Source of the DNA: an uncultured Pelagibacteraceae bacterium
GTDB lineage: Bacteria > Pseudomonadota > Alphaproteobacteria > Pelagibacterales > Pelagibacteraceae
NCBI GenBank assembly: GCA_902628525.1
Contig: CACOMZ010000004.1
Location: forward strand, 1-64,000
Reading direction: 5' to 3'
Length of the DNA: 64,000 nt
The notes beneath the pieces were generated by a model. The model was not told where the DNA came from. It saw only the letters and a list, made by a program, of their open reading frames with translations, and did no database searches. A program made the position numbers and the translations under genes. Each line of letters begins with the position of its first letter. Within the stretch, counting starts at the first letter, position 1. Shown one piece after another: positions 62,980-64,000 of this stretch.

Positions 62980-64000
62980 TTTTCTAAAGACTCATTTAAT
63001 AATTTTTTAAAGTAAATTTTATTTTGCAGATCATCACTTTTTATCGAAATATTTCTTAATATTTCTGTTATTTTCTCATTTGAATTTCCATCAATCCTAA
63101 CATCATAAATATTTATTACTTTTTGATCAAAATTATAACTAAAATTCAAATTAATTTTTTTTATTTGTTTTCTTAAATTTTTTGGACTTTGTAAAAATCT
63201 ATATATCTCATTATTGTTTATAATATTTATTTGAGTATTTGCATCTAATATCAATTCACCGTCTTTGATATAGATTAAACTATCAAAAAATCTAAAGTTT
63301 GCTTTATTTTTCCAATCTAGTTGTGTACCATCTATATCAATAAGACCCTCTTGAATTTTCGACTTCAATGAAATATTAACAAAATTACTATAATCTAAAA
63401 TTTTTTTTGCATTTAAATCTAAATTAAAACTAATATTTTTATTATTTAAAATACCTGTTTTTAATAATTGAGGAATAATAGTATTAGAATTTAATATATA
63501 AAAAATATTTAGTTCATCAGTATTTCCTCTTAAATTGGAGTAAAAAGGTTTAAAAAATAATTGCCCATCATATGAAAATCTATAATCATCTTTTTTATCA
63601 AAATAATTAAATGTAAATAAATTTTTTTTCTTTTTATAATTAAGGATACTTTTAAAATTATTTAATGATATATTTGCAGTACCTAACTTAGTTTCATTTT
63701 TGTAGAAATGTTGATTTTCTAAGAAAATTCTTAATAAATTGAAATCTAATTTTGTATTTACTATTTGCTTGTCTCTATCATTAAATATTTCTATGGAGTA
63801 AGGTATATTAAATAATTCGTTATCAGAATAAAGAAAATTAATTAGATTTTTTTCATTAAAGTAATATTTCATTTCAGAAATTTTATTTATAAATAGAACT
63901 TCTCTTTCAATACTACTAAAAAAGATATTACTATTTTTTATTTCCAATGTAGTATTTAAAAAGTTATTATCTAGTATGTCTATAAAAAAATTATAATTAT
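62967..64000 (-). CDS. Hypothetical protein, C-terminal part (start outside window)
   Basis: The reading frame stays open from the TTG given in the track (63947) to the edge of the window; upstream codons read NYNFFIDILDNNFLNTTL. The gene is therefore truncated by the window end. The visible 340 or so residues are beta-strand-rich with alternating polar and hydrophobic residues (FNIPYSIEIFNDRDKQIVNTKLDFN, INLNFSYNFDQKVINIYDVRIDG), like AsmA/DUF3971-type envelope proteins. The assignment to that superfamily is tentative. A periplasmic or envelope role is inferred from this pattern. Confidence 0.6.
   Translation of the reverse strand, partial: NYNFFIDILDNNFLNTTLEIKNSNIFFSSIEREVLFINKISEMKYYFNEKNLINFLYSDNELFNIPYSIEIFNDRDKQIVNTKLDFNLLRIFLENQHFYKNETKLGTANISLNNFKSILNYKKKKNLFTFNYFDKKDDYRFSYDGQLFFKPFYSNLRGNTDELNIFYILNSNTIIPQLLKTGILNNKNISFNLDLNAKKILDYSNFVNISLKSKIQEGLIDIDGTQLDWKNKANFRFFDSLIYIKDGELILDANTQINIINNNEIYRFLQSPKNLRKQIKKINLNFSYNFDQKVINIYDVRIDGNSNEKITEILRNISIKSDDLQNKIYFKKLLNESLENYDG

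Overview
The window looks like a chromosome segment from a SAR11-clade alphaproteobacterium (Candidatus Pelagibacter or a close relative). I base this on the very AT-rich sequence, intergenic gaps of a few bases, many 1-11 nt gene overlaps, a tandem glycine riboswitch in front of gcvTHP, a blue-tuned proteorhodopsin beside ferredoxin and ferredoxin reductase genes, an alphaproteobacterial-type DksA and a GAAC-N7-GAAC SOS box. No rRNA, CRISPR array, integrase, transposase or prophage gene was seen. One tRNA gene is present.

Layout. 1-6.1 kb: the tail of a DUF1365 gene, an FAD-dependent amine oxidase-like gene, and gcvP-gcvH-gcvT behind a glycine riboswitch. 6.1-10.6 kb: a 5-oxoproline (pyroglutamate) module, with pxpB-pxpC-eamA on one strand and pxpA-TPR-DUF1445 on the other. 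10.6-15.4 kb: a complete Liv-type amino acid/amide ABC importer. 15.4-31.7 kb: core genes (TerC family, panB, gloA, guaA, guaB without its CBS domains, rlmE, pssA, psd, icd, alaS, recA, tolC-like, glycerate kinase, GFA and VOC proteins). 31.8-33.8 kb: an SOS-controlled umuDC operon and a small Cys-tailed protein.

33.8-50.9 kb is the accessory part. It is an unbroken minus-strand run of about 17 kb, almost entirely secreted or membrane proteins. In transcription order it holds a GT39-type glycosyltransferase, a GT2 glycosyltransferase, a DUF1800/DUF1501 pair, a Lys-rich protein with an apparently frameshifted signal peptide, an 821-aa Met/Gly/Ala-rich secreted protein, a clan-A glycoside hydrolase, and seven polysaccharide-lyase-like proteins (five jelly-roll type, two alginate-lyase type). 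No importer, regulator or uronate catabolic gene accompanies them. This is very unusual for a streamlined osmotroph and is the best candidate for an undescribed system, possibly one that makes or remodels a surface or exo-polysaccharide.

50.9-64 kb returns to core genes: dksA with two overlapping micro-ORFs, the GST-FNR-ferredoxin-proteorhodopsin block, a propionyl/acetyl-CoA synthetase, an SMR transporter, a dihydroorotase-like gene, ygfZ, tRNA-Leu(GAG), nadA-nadC, a MazG-like gene, fumC and the start-truncated part of a large hypothetical gene.

Themes: glycine cleavage, 5-oxoproline to glutamate conversion and amino acid import fit an amino-acid-oxidising oligotroph. Light-driven proton pumping, de novo guanine nucleotide, NAD and phosphatidylethanolamine synthesis, and an SOS mutagenesis operon complete the core. 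No gap longer than 300 bases without a gene or RNA was found.
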